A stretch of 51,763 nucleotides of DNA from Actinomycetota bacterium (GTDB lineage: Bacteria; Actinomycetota; Acidimicrobiia; Acidimicrobiales; Palsa-688). Below are positions 51,057-51,763 of this stretch, piece by piece (the first letter of the stretch is position 1; each line of letters starts with the position of its first letter). Location: the NCBI GenBank assembly GCA_021323695.1, contig JAJPKN010000056.1:1-51763 (forward strand). Direction: 5' to 3'. Below the pieces are notes generated by a model. It saw nothing but the letters and a program-made list of their open reading frames with translations. It had not been told where the DNA came from and ran no database searches. A program made the position numbers and the translations under genes.

Positions 51057-51623
51057 ATGGCCAATGGTGTTCCCGGGGGCGACCCTAGCCCCCCGCCACC
51101 GCGTCAGGCCCAACCCGGGCCTGGGCTGGGAGGCATGCAGTTGCCGCCCATCGACCCCCAAGCCCTGTCCAAGACCCCCTGGGTGGTCGGCGCAGCTGCC
51201 ATCCTGGCCGCCCTGGTCATCTATTGGCTGGGCTCCATCATTGCGGCGTTTGCCTCGGGCCTGCCCTTTCGGGCCCGCATAACGGGAGGCTTTTTCGGCG
51301 GCCAGGGTTTCTTGGGCCCAGGGAACTTCACTTGGGGGCTCGCCATGCTCTTGGCCGTCGCCCTGCTCGTCTTGGGCAGTGGTAGGGAGCCCGACCGCTC
51401 CAGCGTGGTCAGCTTGCTTTACCAGCTCCTGTTGGCGGCGTCGGCTTTGATCGCGGCGGCTGCCGCCGTGAACGCCATCGTGGAGGTCACCGACATCGCC
51501 AGTAGCCCCGACGCCGCCCTGGCCAGCTTCGTGGAGTACCTGGCGGCCATCCCCATCGCCGGTGCCGCCGCTTTGTGGGCCTGGCGGGCCGGCCCGGCAC
51601 GGCCACCGGCGCCCAAGCCCTGA
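51057..51623 (+). CDS. Unidentified four-helix membrane protein
   Basis: A 188-residue protein with a Pro/Gly-rich N-terminus (1-38) and helices at about 42-64 (WVVGAAAILAALVIYWLGSI), 93-108 (GLAMLLAVALLVLG), 118-140 (VSLLYQLLLAASALIAAAAA) and 160-178. AGGAGG (51047-51052) precedes the ATG by four bases, a convincing start. No family is recognised. It follows the MFS gene after 110 bases that carry nothing else obvious. Confidence 0.7.
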   Translation: MANGVPGGDPSPPPPRQAQPGPGLGGMQLPPIDPQALSKTPWVVGAAAILAALVIYWLGSIIAAFASGLPFRARITGGFFGGQGFLGPGNFTWGLAMLLAVALLVLGSGREPDRSSVVSLLYQLLLAASALIAAAAAVNAIVEVTDIASSPDAALASFVEYLAAIPIAGAAALWAWRAGPARPPAPKP

Positions 51624-51655
51624 AGCTGGGCGCGCCGGCCACGCCTCGGGCTTGG

Positions 51656-51763
51656 TTAGCGGGCCGGGATGCGGTAACGCTGGCAGCGGCTGCACCACCA
51701 GCGGTAGTTGAGCTTGGCCTTGCACCTCGGGCAGCGGTAGGCGCCGGCCCAGGCCAGGGCGAC
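51656..51763 (-). CDS. C-terminal end of a zinc-ribbon protein (partial)
   Basis: On the minus strand the last 108 bases read as an open frame ending in TAA. Its 35 residues include YRCPRCKAKLNYRWWCSRCQ, two CxxC knuckles of a zinc ribbon, and it ends RYRIPAR. The gene enters from the right edge and converges on the small membrane-protein gene, 32 bases apart. Too short to name. Confidence 0.6.
   Translation of the reverse strand, partial: VALAWAGAYRCPRCKAKLNYRWWCSRCQRYRIPAR

Noticed and set aside
1..51763. tRNA, rRNA and CRISPR arrays
   Set aside because: No tRNA-like cloverleaf core, rRNA stretch or regularly spaced direct repeats with unique spacers was seen; the only short arrays are the 21-base and 16-base tandem repeats listed.

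Overview
This is a very GC-rich window with GTG and TTG starts, tight 4-base gene overlaps and long antisense shadow frames. The block gcvH - FHA (GarA/OdhI type) - MerR (FtsR type) - DUF151 nuclease - second MerR - glycine decarboxylase genes is a known actinobacterial (mycobacterial-type) gene order. A DasR orthologue with DasR operators also points to Actinomycetota. Acidimicrobiia or a related deep lineage would fit, but the class is inference.

Layout. 1-2.6 kb: end of an unknown gene, a VapB-like antitoxin with a truncated VapC, a LapA-like membrane protein, a beta-helix protein and a possible transporter remnant. 2.57-4.47 kb: an IS4-family insertion sequence with clear inverted ends and a small passenger gene. 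4.5-11.1 kb: an amino-sugar uptake and catabolism operon (binding protein, two permeases, SIS-domain deaminase, NagA) facing away from dasR, with two palindromic dre operators between them. 11.3-15.1 kb: pyruvate phosphate dikinase and a Gfo/Idh/MocA oxidoreductase. 15.3-18.9 kb: a soluble PRC/MgtE-N/CBS protein, an M-box Mg2+ riboswitch and an NRAMP-related transporter whose metal-site motifs look like the Mg2+-transporting branch. 19-29.4 kb: a pgsA remnant, a ManC/phosphomannomutase-like fusion, and the gcvH-garA-ftsR-BFN-merR-gcvT-gcvPA-gcvPB block. 29.5-37.4 kb: a RodZ-C-like membrane protein, a divergent PlsY with a DegV/FakB-like partner, a CHASE-GGDEF-EAL protein, a VC0807-family membrane protein and a UPF0104 flippase-like protein.

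37.4-49.5 kb holds the most unusual unit: a minus-strand run of six close or overlapping genes. In order of transcription these are a ROK-family repressor, a LacI-type sugar-binding domain fused to PAS-GGDEF-EAL, an acyltransferase-3/SGNH O-acylase, a second fusion of the same architecture and the same length (1208 aa), a DUF72 protein, and a 47-aa membrane peptide. It reads as a cytoplasmic carbohydrate sensor wired to c-di-GMP turnover and cell-surface polysaccharide acylation. The window ends with an MFS exporter divergent from the ROK gene, a small membrane protein, and the end of a zinc-ribbon gene entering from the right edge.

All calls come from reading the sequence and recalled family motifs. 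No database search was run.
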